From contig JAIULY010000015.1 of the NCBI GenBank assembly GCA_022565875.1, positions 1 to 32,458 on the forward strand: a stretch of 32,458 nt of DNA. Reading direction: 5' to 3'. The notes under the pieces are model-generated. The model was not told where the DNA came from. It saw only the letters and a list, made by a program, of their open reading frames with translations, and made no database searches. This stretch comes from Schleiferiaceae bacterium (GTDB lineage: Bacteria > Bacteroidota > Bacteroidia > Flavobacteriales > Schleiferiaceae). Position numbers and translations under genes: made by a program. The stretch's first letter is position 1. Every line of letters starts with the position of its first letter. Below are positions 1-10,000 of this stretch, in pieces.

Positions 1-220
1 AGTAGAGATGCGCCTCTATTCTTTCATCTTTTTGGTGATGCACAGGTCTGATTTGAAGATCTGACTTCAAACAGCGGAACGTTGACTCCACCTCCCTTAT
101 GGTGTTGTATATCTGCCAAAGTTCCTTCTCAGAAGTGTCTTTATAGGAGGTTCGGATAAAGTATACGCCGTTTTCTTTGTGTTCTTTTGCTGGACTTTTT
201 TCGTTGAATAAAATATTGTT
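1..220 (-). pseudogene. Transposase remnant (IS4-superfamily, DDE type), 5'-truncated
   Basis: Read on the minus strand, positions 220 to 1 form an open frame of about 73 codons. It contains KENGVYFIRTSYKD and then YNTIREVESTFRCLKSDL, the C-terminal catalytic region of IS4/IS1634-like transposases. The E-x6-K pair in VESTFRCLK matches the Glu/Lys end of the YREK signature. An in-frame TAA lies at 223-221 and the frame has no ATG, so the N-terminal domain and first catalytic Asp residues are missing. The fragment runs off the window's left edge, so the C-terminal end is unknown. The transposase assignment comes from recognising the motif; the pseudogene call is inferred from the stop and missing start. 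Positions 221-331 contain nothing else I recognise. Confidence 0.75.
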
Positions 221-331
221 TTAGGATACAACTTTACATTATCTTGCGCACGCATTACCCTAGGCCTCTGTATTCAAAGGGCTAGCAAAGGCAATGTTGT
301 TCCACCTTTCCAAACGAATTATTTTTTTTCT

Positions 332-1096
332 ATGTCAAATCGCCTTTCGCCCAATTTCCTTGATTATTACAACACCATACAATTATGGGATTTACAGAAC
401 GAAATAGCCAGTCAAACAGGGTTATTGGAGGCAATAGAGGAGCGGCTGTATGCGGCTGAATCCCAACAGGCGAAGGAGCGCTTTGTGGCAAATCTGTTTT
501 TTGCCTCTGAAAAAATCTTCAATGATTTGAAGTTGCAGCCAGAATCAAATGAAACAGCAGCTTTGTGTTTAGAGTTTGATCATTTGTTCATTGTTGAGTT
601 GCCGATGGCGCTTTCCAATACCTCCAGTGTACCTTTGAAACGGGATATTGATCAACTGGAAAAAGCGTTCAAGTCGTTTTCGGCGTTTGCAAAGACAGCA
701 AAATATAGAAATGTGCACGATGCCATTCAGAAAATCAAACGCATACGATCTAAAACAAAGAATTTGTATAGCGATATTGAAAGCATTAAGAGACAGCAGT
801 ATTACCGGCCATTGTCTATTGTCATTTTAAATTTTGCCATTTGGCCTATAGGTTATTTTGTGGGTAGTTTTCAACTGATTGTTTATTATTACATCGTTGC
901 CATCGGTATACGTTTGTTTGGCCCGTCTTGGGTTCGTAGCAAGAACAACAAAAAGATTTTGCCATTACTAGACCAAATAGAAAAAAACAGCTTACAGGTC
1001 CAAAGAACACAAAGAGCTCTTAAACTGGAGCGTAGCTTCAAAAAAAAGCACGACCAGTATTCGATATGGCTTGATGAAACACTAGACGGATTTTAA
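332..1096 (+). CDS. Hypothetical protein with helical N-terminus and a hydrophobic hairpin
   Basis: This is a 254-residue protein I do not recognise. Residues 1-155 are hydrophilic and predicted helical, rich in Glu, Lys and Gln. Residues about 160-196 (from PLSIVILNFAIWPIGYF on) are strongly hydrophobic and long enough for one or two membrane passes. A basic, coiled-coil-like C-terminal tail follows (about 205-245). No signal peptide is visible, so it may sit in the inner membrane with both ends cytoplasmic. It is flanked by a transposase remnant on the left and a convergent AbgT gene on the right, so context gives no functional clue. The frame is clean and codon use looks normal. Confidence 0.7.
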   Translation: MSNRLSPNFLDYYNTIQLWDLQNEIASQTGLLEAIEERLYAAESQQAKERFVANLFFASEKIFNDLKLQPESNETAALCLEFDHLFIVELPMALSNTSSVPLKRDIDQLEKAFKSFSAFAKTAKYRNVHDAIQKIKRIRSKTKNLYSDIESIKRQQYYRPLSIVILNFAIWPIGYFVGSFQLIVYYYIVAIGIRLFGPSWVRSKNNKKILPLLDQIEKNSLQVQRTQRALKLERSFKKKHDQYSIWLDETLDGF

Positions 1097-1246
1097 ACGT
1101 TTCTTTGAGTTGGTTACGAAAAGTTTCTTACGAGGAAACACTGCCTTAACGATAGATTTTCGATTTTTTGATACCAGTTCGTTAGTTTCAAGTTAAACAT
1201 CATCTTCACTTCCAATGGTATTGGCCTCCTGTTGTTTTGAGCAGCC

Positions 1247-2782
1247 TTATGGAATATAATCCAGCGGACTATCAGGCCCTATGGGTAAACTGAAAGCCAT
1301 CCAAACGCCCAAAACGAGCACCCAAATCAAGAAGAAAGCAACCGAATAAGGCAGCATGGTAGAGATAATGGTACCAATGCCAGCTTTTTTGTCGTAGCGT
1401 TGCATAAAAGCCACGATGAGAGCGAAGTACGACATCATGGGAGAAATGATGTTAGTAACAGAATCTCCAATTCTGTAAACGAGTTGGGTAAGTTCTGGGC
1501 TGTATCCCAATAGCATAAACATTGGAATAAACACAGGGGCCATGATGGTCCACTTGGCTGAAGCGCTACCCATAACCATATTAATGACAGCAGTGAGCAA
1601 TACAAAACCAACCATCAAGACAATAGGGTGTAAGTTGACAGATCCTAGCACATTAGCTCCCTCTATGGCGAAAATAAGTCCCAAGTTCGTCCACTTAAAA
1701 TAGGCTACAAATTGCGCAGCAAAAAACACTAAAACAATGTAAGTGCCCAGTGTTTCCATGCTTTTGGACATCCCTTTGATGACATCTTCGTCATTTTTAA
1801 TGGTTTTAGCTCCAATACCGTATGCAATCCCCACAAAAGCCGCACTGATAAAAATCAACGAAACAATGCCACGCATAAAAGGCGATTTGAGCAAGTCGCC
1901 ATTCTTTGGGTCGCGGAGAAATCCCGTTTCCGGAACAGTACCCCAAAGAAGGATGAGTGTAAACACAAGGAATGCCACTAAAGCGAACCACAGGCCGCGT
2001 TTTTCGCTATCCGTAAGCGCTGAGAGATTCTCTGGTTTGGCATCGCCCGTATATTCACCCAACCGTGGAACAACCACACGCTCAGTGATAATCGTTCCTG
2101 CAAGCGCGATAAAGAAGGTAGAGGCGAACATAAAATAAAAGTTGGCCGCGGGGTTAACCGTATAGCTTAGGTCTACAATTTGTGCCGCTTCCTGCGAGAG
2201 TCCCGATAGCAGCGGGTCGATGGTGCCGAGCAATAGATTTGCGCTGTAGCCACCCGAAACGCCAGCAAAGGCAGCCGCTAGTCCCGCCAAGGGATGACGG
2301 CCAACAGCGAGGAAGATGACCGCACTTAGCGGCACTAACACCACATAGCCCACTTCACTAGCTGTATTCGACACAATACCAGCAAAAACAATTACAAAAG
2401 TGAGAAGTTTTTTGGGTGCTGATAGAATGAGTAAGCGCAACGCCGCACTGATTAAACCGCTACCTTCCGCAATACCAATACCGAGCAAAGCCACAAGCAC
2501 CACACCGAGCGGGGCAAAACCCGTAAAGTTGTTGACCATTTCCTCCAGAATCATATGAAGGCCTTCTACTGAAATTAAGTTGAAAGGTTCTACCACTTCC
2601 TTAGTGCCCGGATGAATAACAGAGATATCAAATTGTGCAGCAATCCAAGATATAACAATAACCAAAGCCGCAAAAGCTGCAAATAGAGTGGCGGGATGTG
2701 GCAGTGCATTGCCTATTTTTTCAACGTAGTACAAAAACCGGTTGACAAAGCCAGCGGGTTTGGTGGGTTGAGATTGCTCCAT
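1247..2782 (-). CDS. AbgT family transporter (p-aminobenzoyl-glutamate / sulfonamide transporter family)
   Basis: This 511-residue polytopic inner-membrane protein has the length and segment layout of the AbgT family (AbgT, MtrF, YdaH). Recognisable stretches are [20 protein letters not shown] (about 88-107), [17 protein letters not shown] (about 138-154), [20 protein letters not shown] (about 170-189), the [18 protein letters not shown] region and [15 protein letters not shown] near the C-terminus. Family members import p-aminobenzoyl-glutamate or export sulfonamides using the proton gradient; which of these applies cannot be read from sequence. The gene is monocistronic. A strong promoter lies just upstream at 2803-2832, and the 254-residue gene converges on it. 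The start ATG at 2782 is supported by that promoter spacing. Confidence 0.93.
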   Translation of the reverse strand: MEQSQPTKPAGFVNRFLYYVEKIGNALPHPATLFAAFAALVIVISWIAAQFDISVIHPGTKEVVEPFNLISVEGLHMILEEMVNNFTGFAPLGVVLVALLGIGIAEGSGLISAALRLLILSAPKKLLTFVIVFAGIVSNTASEVGYVVLVPLSAVIFLAVGRHPLAGLAAAFAGVSGGYSANLLLGTIDPLLSGLSQEAAQIVDLSYTVNPAANFYFMFASTFFIALAGTIITERVVVPRLGEYTGDAKPENLSALTDSEKRGLWFALVAFLVFTLILLWGTVPETGFLRDPKNGDLLKSPFMRGIVSLIFISAAFVGIAYGIGAKTIKNDEDVIKGMSKSMETLGTYIVLVFFAAQFVAYFKWTNLGLIFAIEGANVLGSVNLHPIVLMVGFVLLTAVINMVMGSASAKWTIMAPVFIPMFMLLGYSPELTQLVYRIGDSVTNIISPMMSYFALIVAFMQRYDKKAGIGTIISTMLPYSVAFFLIWVLVLGVWMAFSLPIGPDSPLDYIP

Positions 2783-2802
2783 TGTTTTTTATTTTGTGGC
2801 TG

Positions 2803-2832
2803 CAAATCTAATAGAATGTATTCGTTTGCAAA
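2803..2832 (-). promoter_or_regulatory. Bacteroidetes-type promoter for the AbgT gene
   Basis: On the minus strand TTTG (2832-2829), an 18-nt spacer and TAGATTTG (2810-2803) match the Bacteroidetes primary sigma consensus TTTG-N17-23-TAnnTTTG at every defined base. The -7 element ends 20 nt before the AbgT start codon, giving a very short leader. Confidence 0.75.
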
Positions 2833-2873
2833 AAAGAAAAACCAGAGCTGAAAAGCGTACTTCGCAATACTGT

Positions 2874-3614
2874 TTATTCTAGGTGGTATTTACACCACTC
2901 TAGTAGCCAAGACGCACTTCGAGAGTGGGGTTGAAGAACGGTGTCTTTAGGAGAGAACGGGCCAAAAAAACGAACAACACGGTGGTGTTCATTCAACAAA
3001 AAACTAACAGGAAAAGCCTCAATTTCAAGAGTTTTTATTAATTGATGGGCTTCCGAATGGTGTTCAAAGAGAAAGGAGTGTTGCAGAAGAAACCTGGCGA
3101 TTCTTTCATTTGTTTCGAACGTAACTGCCAAAAACTTCACCCGTTCGTCGAAGTGTTGCTGCAGGTCATTCAGAAAAGGTATTTCTTCGATACAAGGTAC
3201 ACAAGCCGTGAACCAAAAATTCACCAAAGTAGCTTTGGGTGATTGCTTTTCCTTAGCTGTATCAACGGTATCACCTAGTAGGTTCTCGATGGGGAATCGT
3301 TGGCCGATGTATTTCAAGTAGGTAGCAGGAACGATTTTTTCGATAAACGTATCTTTAGCAGCAGTCTCCCAAATGATTTCGTGAACGGTACTATCGTTTC
3401 GTTTGTGCGTGTATTCTATAACAGCACGAAACGATTTGTTACTAGCCGCTTCAAAGTCATGAATGATTGCGAGAACACTATCTTCCATAACGTAGGAGTT
3501 TTTTATGAAGCTATAAAAAACACCCTGACCTGCAAGCCCTTTAGGCACCAAAGCAAGCCCGCATACTAGTAGGGGGAGTAGGAGGTTAATCAAGAAGGAC
3601 TTTAGGTAAGTCAT
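2874..3614 (-). CDS. TlpA/redoxin-type thiol-disulfide protein, exported
   Basis: This 246-residue protein has an N-terminal hydrophobic export signal or anchor (about 7-27), a variable region to about residue 100, then a thioredoxin fold of the TlpA/AhpC-TSA type. The fold is marked by VNFWFTACVPC, with redox cysteines C138 and C141, and by a probable cis-Pro loop in IEAFPVSFLLNEHH. The CVPC active site fits periplasmic TlpA/ResA-like reductants, and the residues just before the motif, NFWFTAC, are typical. In Bacteroidota such proteins reduce disulfides in the envelope, for example in cytochrome maturation or stress response; the partner here is unknown. It stands alone between AbgT and the divergent TetR gene. 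Confidence 0.85.
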   Translation of the reverse strand: MTYLKSFLINLLLPLLVCGLALVPKGLAGQGVFYSFIKNSYVMEDSVLAIIHDFEAASNKSFRAVIEYTHKRNDSTVHEIIWETAAKDTFIEKIVPATYLKYIGQRFPIENLLGDTVDTAKEKQSPKATLVNFWFTACVPCIEEIPFLNDLQQHFDERVKFLAVTFETNERIARFLLQHSFLFEHHSEAHQLIKTLEIEAFPVSFLLNEHHRVVRFFGPFSPKDTVLQPHSRSASWLLEWCKYHLE

Positions 3615-3891
3615 AGTAGCGGGTTTAAGGTGGGTAAAGATAGGGGGGGAACCTTTTTTATGAAAGTCGCTTAAAACATAATTTTCTGACCCTCACAGAA
3701 AAGTTCCTTTCTACCAAACGCTGACTTGTTGGGGGGGGGGACTTTCACTAACAATTAGTTAGCACCAGTATAAAAAACCTCCGCGTCAATTTTGATTGAA
3801 ATCATTCTTTTCGGAGCAGATCTGGTTTTATGGGTTTTTATTTAATGGATGTGGTGTGGAATTTCTATTTTGTGAAAATTTTAAAAAATAA
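3615..3891. other. Intergenic region with a G10 tract and a dispersed repeat
   Basis: The divergent region between the TlpA-like gene and tetR has no ORF of its own. It holds a G7 run (3643-3649), a G10 homopolymer (3731-3740), one copy of a dispersed repeat (3747-3816) and the AT-rich lead-in to the tetR promoter. No clear -7/-33 pair was found for the TlpA-like gene. Confidence 0.6.
3747..3816. repeat. Dispersed intergenic repeat, copy 1
   Basis: This 70-bp block begins ACTAACAATTAGTTAGC and continues through CCGCGTC and TTTTGATTGAA to CGGAG. A second copy lies at 16137-16208 in the same orientation, identical over the first 17 bases and differing at scattered positions afterwards. Internal symmetry includes CTAAC/GTTAG around a 5-nt centre, TGATT/AATCA, and terminal CTCCG/CGGAG. 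In both places it sits in non-coding DNA upstream of a minus-strand gene. Confidence 0.7.
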
Positions 3892-3924
3892 TTTGTTTTA
3901 TTGAACGATGTTCATTTATATTTG
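3892..3924 (+). promoter_or_regulatory. tetR promoter with embedded palindromic operator
   Basis: TTTG (3892-3895), a 21-nt spacer and TATATTTG (3917-3924) fit the Bacteroidetes promoter consensus. The spacer contains the perfect inverted repeat TGAACGATGTTCA (3902-3914). A second, near-identical palindrome is at 4579-4591. An operator between the two promoter elements is the classic arrangement for TetR autorepression. Confidence 0.75.
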
Positions 3925-3942
3925 CAGCGTCAAAACAACACC

Positions 3943-4560
3943 ATGGGAATTTCAGAGCGCAAAGCTAAAGAAAAGGAGGAACTCAAATCTTTGATCCTGC
4001 GAGCAGCTAAGAAGCTGTTTGTAGAAAAGGGCATTGAGCAAACCACCATTCGGAAAATAGCGAATGAAATAGAATACAGTGTAGGAACGGTTTACGTATA
4101 TTATAAGGACAAAAACGATATACTTTACGATTTGCATACGCAAGGATTCAAACACTTGGGTGGAGAGATGAAAGTGCTTTTTAACGTTGCTGATCCTATG
4201 GAAAGACTTAAGGCATTAGGCAGAGTTTACCTTCAATTTGCAATGGAAAATCCTGATATGTATGACTTGATGTTCAGCATGAAAGCACCTATGGAGTTTT
4301 TAGATTCCGTACATAAAGAAGAATGGAATGAAGGAAAGTCAACTTTTGATGTATTGCGCGCCACTGTTCATCAATGCATGGAAAAAGGCCATTTCAACGG
4401 ACATCAATTAGAGCCCCTTTCTTTTTGCATTTGGAGTATGGTACACGGAATGGCCTCTTTGCACATTAGCCACCGTATCAAAGGTGTCAACCTATCCGAT
4501 CCAGAAACAATGTTAATGAAGGGATTTGATGAATTCGTTTTGATGTTAGATAAGCTATAA
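3943..4560 (+). CDS. TetR/AcrR family transcriptional regulator of the RND efflux operon
   Basis: This 205-residue protein has a TetR N-terminal DNA-binding domain: LILRAAKKLFVEKGIEQTTIRKIANEI, with the helix-turn-helix at about 33-53 ending in VGTVYVYYKDK. A helical C-terminal ligand-binding domain follows. I start it at the ATG at 3943 (MGISERKAKE). The in-frame TTG at 3901 would place the start inside the promoter and operator, and the residues it adds do not resemble the family. It is the first gene of a co-directional efflux operon with tolC 49 bp downstream. Matching palindromes in its own promoter and before tolC point to autoregulation and repression of the pump, relieved by a hydrophobic ligand (inferred from family behaviour). 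Confidence 0.92.
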   Translation: MGISERKAKEKEELKSLILRAAKKLFVEKGIEQTTIRKIANEIEYSVGTVYVYYKDKNDILYDLHTQGFKHLGGEMKVLFNVADPMERLKALGRVYLQFAMENPDMYDLMFSMKAPMEFLDSVHKEEWNEGKSTFDVLRATVHQCMEKGHFNGHQLEPLSFCIWSMVHGMASLHISHRIKGVNLSDPETMLMKGFDEFVLMLDKL

Positions 4561-4578
4561 AAATTTTTACCCCTATCG

Positions 4579-4591
4579 TGAACAACGTTCA
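4579..4591. promoter_or_regulatory. Second TetR operator, tetR-tolC gap
   Basis: TGAACAACGTTCA is a perfect inverted repeat with the same TGAAC/GTTCA arms and 3-nt centre as the site in the tetR promoter (3902-3914). It lies 18 nt downstream of the tetR stop and 18 nt before the tolC ATG, placed to control the efflux genes directly. No convincing -7 element is visible after it, so it may act on read-through or on a weak promoter. Confidence 0.7.
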
Positions 4592-4609
4592 ATTAAATAA
4601 CAGTATTCA

Positions 4610-5971
4610 ATGAATAAGAAAAAACAATTCATTTGGTTAAGTCTCATCCTAAGTAAGGTCTGCTTTAGCCAATCAATCCTTGAGCAATACATCCAAGAAG
4701 GCTATCAAAACAACCAAAGCATTCAGCAGCAAGAACTCACGCTCGAAAAAAGCGTGTATGCGCTCAAAGAAGCGAAATCACTATTCCTACCAAGCATAAG
4801 CTTTATGACAGACTACTTTTTGGCGGGAGGTGGTCGAACAGTGGATTTTCCTGCGGGTGATTTATTGAATCCCGTTTACAGCTCGCTGAATCAACTAACG
4901 AACAGTAACAACTTTCCACAGCTAGACAACCAACAGATTTTGCTAAATCCCGATAACTTTTATGATATTAAATTTCGGACAACCTTACCGCTGCTGAATT
5001 TGGAGATTGATTACAACAGAAGAATAAAGCGTGAGCAAGTTGAAATGCAAAAGCTGGAAATTGACTTATACAAACGCGAATTGGCAAAGGAAATTAAAAT
5101 TGCTTATTTCCAGTATCTGCAATCCTTGGAGGCGATTAAAATTTATGAGAACGCATTGAAATTGGCGCGGGAAAGCAAGCGTATCAATGAATCGCTATTT
5201 GAAAATGATAAGGCTAACAGGACCACTCTTTTACGAGCAGAAAATGAAATCACTAGGTTTGAAGCCATTCGTGAAAACGCCATTCAAAGTTCTAATTCAG
5301 TAAAGGCTTATTTTAACTTTTTGATTAATAAGGATTTAAATGACCCTGTCCTTGTAGATTCCAGCTATCAAAGTGCCGCTATTTTTTTGGGAGACAGCAC
5401 CTCGATTTCCGAACGGGAAGAACTGCTCAAACTCAAAATTGGCGGCAATATCACGCAACACCTAGAGAGACTATCAAAATCGTATATCGTTCCAAAACTC
5501 AATACTTTTCTCGACTTGGGCTCTCAGGGCTTTGATTGGCAGTACGATAACAATACACGCTATTATTTTTTTGGCGTATCGCTGCAATGGGATGTATTCG
5601 CTTCGGGGAGAAACCACTATAAAATCAAACAAGCGCAATTGGATAACAAAATTCTTCAAGCCCAAACAGATTATGTTTTTTCCCAATTGCAATTGCAGTT
5701 CAACACTTCGGTAAACAACTTCAATACTTCCGTTTTCAGCTACCAAGCCGCTATTTCCACTTTCAATTCTTCACAAAAGTTCTACGCGGACATTCTGCGA
5801 CTTTATAAAGAAGGTCAAGCTTTATACATTGAGCTCCTCGATGCCCAAAATCAACTCATTCAATCTGAATTACAAGTGAATATCTCGTTGTACGACACCT
5901 ACATCAAAGCGGCTGAGATAGAAAGAGCCAATGCATCCCTTAACGTTAATATCCATTCCGATGAAAAATAG
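4610..5971 (+). CDS. TolC family outer-membrane efflux protein
   Basis: This 453-residue protein has a Sec signal peptide (about 1-20, ending VCFSQ) followed by two outer-membrane efflux repeats typical of TolC/OprM. Each repeat has long helical stretches (EQYIQEGYQNNQSIQQQELT near the start, IKIAYFQYLQSLEAIKIYENAL in the middle, LYKEGQALYIELLDAQNQL near the end). It forms the outer-membrane duct of the tripartite pump encoded with the next two genes. Its 3' end overlaps the adaptor start by 11 bp, consistent with translational coupling. The palindromic operator just upstream suggests TetR control. Substrate cannot be inferred. Confidence 0.93.
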   Translation: MNKKKQFIWLSLILSKVCFSQSILEQYIQEGYQNNQSIQQQELTLEKSVYALKEAKSLFLPSISFMTDYFLAGGGRTVDFPAGDLLNPVYSSLNQLTNSNNFPQLDNQQILLNPDNFYDIKFRTTLPLLNLEIDYNRRIKREQVEMQKLEIDLYKRELAKEIKIAYFQYLQSLEAIKIYENALKLARESKRINESLFENDKANRTTLLRAENEITRFEAIRENAIQSSNSVKAYFNFLINKDLNDPVLVDSSYQSAAIFLGDSTSISEREELLKLKIGGNITQHLERLSKSYIVPKLNTFLDLGSQGFDWQYDNNTRYYFFGVSLQWDVFASGRNHYKIKQAQLDNKILQAQTDYVFSQLQLQFNTSVNNFNTSVFSYQAAISTFNSSQKFYADILRLYKEGQALYIELLDAQNQLIQSELQVNISLYDTYIKAAEIERANASLNVNIHSDEK

Positions 5972-7007
5972 AAACCGCTACTTATTAGCCTTAATTAGCT
6001 TTAGTTTACTGGCATGTAACCAAGGTCAAACTACCAAAAATGAGTTTCCAGTAACAGAAACTATTGCTGTGAAAACATATCAATTGCAATCTTCTGAAGG
6101 AACCCTTAGCATCAAAAGCTCAGGCGTCCTTACCACAGAAAATGAAGCGAAGTACGCATTTAAAATTGGTGGGGTGATAGACCACATTTATGTTTCCGAA
6201 GGTGAATCCTTTAAAATGGGTAAACTTTTAGCTTCATTAAAAACTACCGAAATAGATGCTGGGGTGGTTCAAGCCAAATTGGGACTAGAAAAAGCCGAGC
6301 GCGACCTGAAAAGATTAACGAACCTTTACCGAGATAGCGTTGCAACATTAGAGCAATTGCAAAATACTGAAACAGCTTATGAGATTGCTAAAAAACAGGT
6401 GGAGTCTGTATCCTTCAACAGAACATACGCCTACATCTATGCGGGTAATGATGGATTTGTTACAAAAAAAATAGCCAACGAAGGAGAAATCATCTCCGGT
6501 GGGATGCCCGTTTTGGCCATAAACGAAAACACCAATGGTGCCTGGATCCTAAAAGTTGGGCTGTCTGATCGAGATTGGGCCATCGTTGGAATTGGCAATA
6601 GTGCTCAAGTTGCATTTGATGCTTTTCCCGAAAAATTGTTCAGCGGAATTGTGCTCAGAAAATCATTGGCCGCGGATATGGGCAGTGGTTCGTTTCAAGT
6701 GGAGATAAAAGTGAATTGCGATACGCTAAATCCTGCCATCGGGATGTTTGGCAAGGCCAGCATTCTCACTGATGCCACCCAAAAATATCAATCAATTCCG
6801 TATGACGCATTGATTGAAGCCGATGGCAAAAATGCATTTGTATTTCTTCCATTGCCCAACGGTAAAGTAAAACGCCAAGCGATAACCATTTCATTCTTCG
6901 ACGACACACACGTGCATGTGAAGTCTGGTTTAGAAAACGTGAAAGAAGTTATACGCACCAACTCGGCTTTTCTAAATGAGAATTCAATTATTACCATCAT
7001 TCCATAA
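5961..7007 (+). CDS. RND efflux periplasmic adaptor (membrane fusion protein), lipoprotein
   Basis: I place the start at the ATG at 5961, giving 348 residues. It yields a clean lipoprotein signal (MKNRNRYLLALISFSLLAC, lipobox LLAC, lipidated Cys19); the upstream in-frame ATG at 5931 lies inside tolC and adds no signal features. The mature part shows the adaptor layout: a barrel-sandwich half (GVIDHIYVSEGESFKMGKLL), an alpha-helical hairpin (about 90-130), a second lipoyl half (YAGNDGFVTKKIANEGEII) and beta-barrel/membrane-proximal domains. It bridges the RND pump to the TolC-like channel from the periplasmic side of the inner membrane. It lies 8 bp upstream of the pump gene. Confidence 0.93.
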   Translation: MKNRNRYLLALISFSLLACNQGQTTKNEFPVTETIAVKTYQLQSSEGTLSIKSSGVLTTENEAKYAFKIGGVIDHIYVSEGESFKMGKLLASLKTTEIDAGVVQAKLGLEKAERDLKRLTNLYRDSVATLEQLQNTETAYEIAKKQVESVSFNRTYAYIYAGNDGFVTKKIANEGEIISGGMPVLAINENTNGAWILKVGLSDRDWAIVGIGNSAQVAFDAFPEKLFSGIVLRKSLAADMGSGSFQVEIKVNCDTLNPAIGMFGKASILTDATQKYQSIPYDALIEADGKNAFVFLPLPNGKVKRQAITISFFDDTHVHVKSGLENVKEVIRTNSAFLNENSIITIIP

Positions 7008-7015
7008 CCATCGCC

Positions 7016-10000
7016 ATGAATTTGACAAATTTTTCAGTAAAAAACTATCAATTTACTTTGGTCGTATTTGTGATGGTGGCGGTGGTTGGTTTGGTAACAA
7101 TGCTCACCATGCCCCGTGCCGAAGATCCCCAAATCAATCCTCCTACCTATCCGATTGTGGTGGTGTACCCCGGAACGAGTCCGCAGGATATGGAAGAGCT
7201 CGTTGTAAAACCTATTGAAAACAAGCTCTATGAACTTGAAAACATCGACAAAATAATTACCTCTATTGAAGATGGACTCGCTGTGATTCGTGTGGAATTT
7301 AAGTATGGTGTAAACATCGACAACAAATATCAAGAGGTGGTGCGCGAGGTGAATGCACTTCGAACAGAATTGCCTGAAGACATTTTGAGCGTCGACATTC
7401 GAAAAGTAGATCCAAGTGATGTAAATATTTTGCAGGTGGCTTTGGTTAGCGAAAATGCATCCTATTCAGATTTAAAAAAACAAGCAGATGCCTTAAAAGA
7501 TCAACTTGAAAAAGTAGTTGACTTGAAAAAAGTTAAAGTAACCGGTGCACCTGATGAAGAAGTGCGGATAGAATTGCAATTGGATAAACTGGCAGAATTG
7601 CAAATTCCTCTAAATGTTGTTTTGGGAAGCATTCAAAGCGAGGCTGTCAATATCCCCGGGGGCAGTATTACAGCTGGAAATAAAACCTTTAATGTGAAGA
7701 CCAGTGGCAAGTTTATCGATTTGGATGACATTGCCGGAACAGTGGTTTACAATGCGAACGGCAAAATCATCTACTTAAAAGATGTTGCCGAGATCGGATT
7801 TAGAAACGAATCCGAAAAGCACATTACGCGCCTAAATGGCTATCGCTGTGTTTTGGTGAATGCAGCACAAAAGGTCGGCGGAAATATCAGCAGCACTCAA
7901 GATGCTTATTTACCTGTTTTAGATGCTTTTGAGCAATCGCTTCCAGCCAATATCAAACTCATTAAGCATTTTGATCAAGCGGAAAATGTAAGCTTGCGCT
8001 TGAAGGGTTTAGGCATTGACTTTTTAATCGCCATCGTTTTGGTGTTGTTCACTTTAGCGCCTTTGGGTGCGCGAGCCTCTTTGGTAGTGATGATTGCCAT
8101 ACCGCTTTCCTTGGCTTTGGGTTTGGTAGGGCTGAATGCTTTTGGAATTTCACTCAACCAATTGAGTATTGTGGGATTGGTGGTTTCCCTTGGTTTGTTG
8201 GTGGATGACAGTATTGTGGTGGTTGAAAATATTGAGCGTTGGCTTCGCGACGGGGTTTCCAAAAGAGAAGCTGCTATTAAAGCCACAAAGCAAATAACAC
8301 TAGCCGTAATTGGTTGTACAGCAACTTTAGTGATTGCATTTTTACCCTTAGTGTTTTTACCGGCCGGACCGGGTGAGTTTGTAAGGGGGCTTCCACTTGC
8401 CGTAATCACCAGCGTTGTAGCCTCCATGATTGTTTCCCTGACGGTGGTGCCATTTTTGGCCAGCAGGGTATTAAAGGAGCATCACAATCCGGAAGGGAAC
8501 ATCTTTCTTCGCTTGTTAAAACGCGCCATTGCTGCGACCTACGCCAAAGTGATGAAGCGTGCATTAAAACGACCTGGCCTTACGCTGCTTATCTCTTTTG
8601 TGCTTTTTGCTGGTTCTTTGGCCTTGTTTCCAGTGATTGGATTCAAACTCTTCCCAACCTCTGAAAAGCCCATCTTTTTAGTAAACATCAAAATGCCCTT
8701 GCAAACCAGTTTGCAGGAAGGTGATCGCATTGCAAAAATGGTGGAGGACAGTCTTCGACAAAACAAAGTAATTCAATATTTCACCACAAACGTCGGTAAA
8801 GGCAATCCACAGATTTACTACAATGTTCCTCAACAAGAGGAGAGGTTTGACTTTGCTCAACTATTTATTCAACTAGATCAAAATGAAAAGCCAAAGGTTA
8901 AAGCCCAACTTATCAGTGATTTGCGGAAGCAATTTGCTAATTTCCCCTATGCTAAAATTGAAGTCAGTGATTTTGAGCAAGGTCCGCCCATCGAAGCGCC
9001 GATTTCCATTAGGGTGTTTGGCGACAACCTAGATACTCTTCGAAAAATATCCTTTGTGGTAGAAAAACTATTGCGCGACAACGAAGGCGCCATCTACGTA
9101 AACAATGAGTTAAACACTCTTAAAACCGACATCAAAATCAACATTAACCGAGAGAAGGCGCGAACACTTGGCATCTTTACCGCAGACATTGACAAAACCA
9201 TTCGCCTGGCGGTTGCCGGGTTAAACATGGGTACCTATACCAATGACGAAGGCGATGATTACAACATTCTTGTGACTTCTCCAAAAAACAAGTTTACAAC
9301 GCTAAGCGCATTAGAAAACCTGTTTATAAATAACGCTGTAGGGACGGCAATTCCACTTAGTCAAATTGCTACTGTTGAATTTGAAACATCGCCCACAAGC
9401 ATAAATCATTTTAACAAAAGTAGGTTTGTAAAAATCACCGCATCTACCCAAAAAGGAGTTTTGGCAAATGATGTATTGAAAGATGTCGTTCCGCAGTTAG
9501 ACCAATTACAATTACCTACCGGATATTATTACAAACTATCGGGCGAAGCCGAAAGTGAGGACGACGCGTTTGGTGGTGGGTTTATCACTGTAATAATCCT
9601 CACGGTTTTTCTATTCATCGCTGTACTTATTTTGCAATTCAAGACTTTCAAAGGTATTTTGATTGTGTTGTCAGTCATACCTTTAGGCGTAATTGGCGGT
9701 GTAACCATGCTTTGGTTGTCGGGCAATCCCATGTCCTTTATTGCCATTATTGGCTTCATTGGACTAGCGGGCATTGAAGTGAAAAACTCGATTTTACTGG
9801 TCGATTTCACCAATCAGCTGCGGCAAGAAGGCGTGTCTTTACTTGAAGCCATTGAAAAAGCTGCGGATTTAAGATTTCTACCGGTGGTGCTTACCTCACT
9901 TACGGCTATTGGTGGTTTAACCCCACTTGCCATCAGCACCAATCCGCTGATTTCACCTTTAGCATTAGTGCTTATCGGCGGTCTTATTACCTCCACTTTG

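Noticed and set aside
3901-3942. TTG start for the first TetR
   Set aside because: It would start inside the promoter and operator, and the extra residues do not fit the family.
5931-5960. Earlier ATG for the RND adaptor
   Set aside because: It precedes the lipoprotein signal and lies within tolC; the ATG at 5961 gives the lipobox in the right place.
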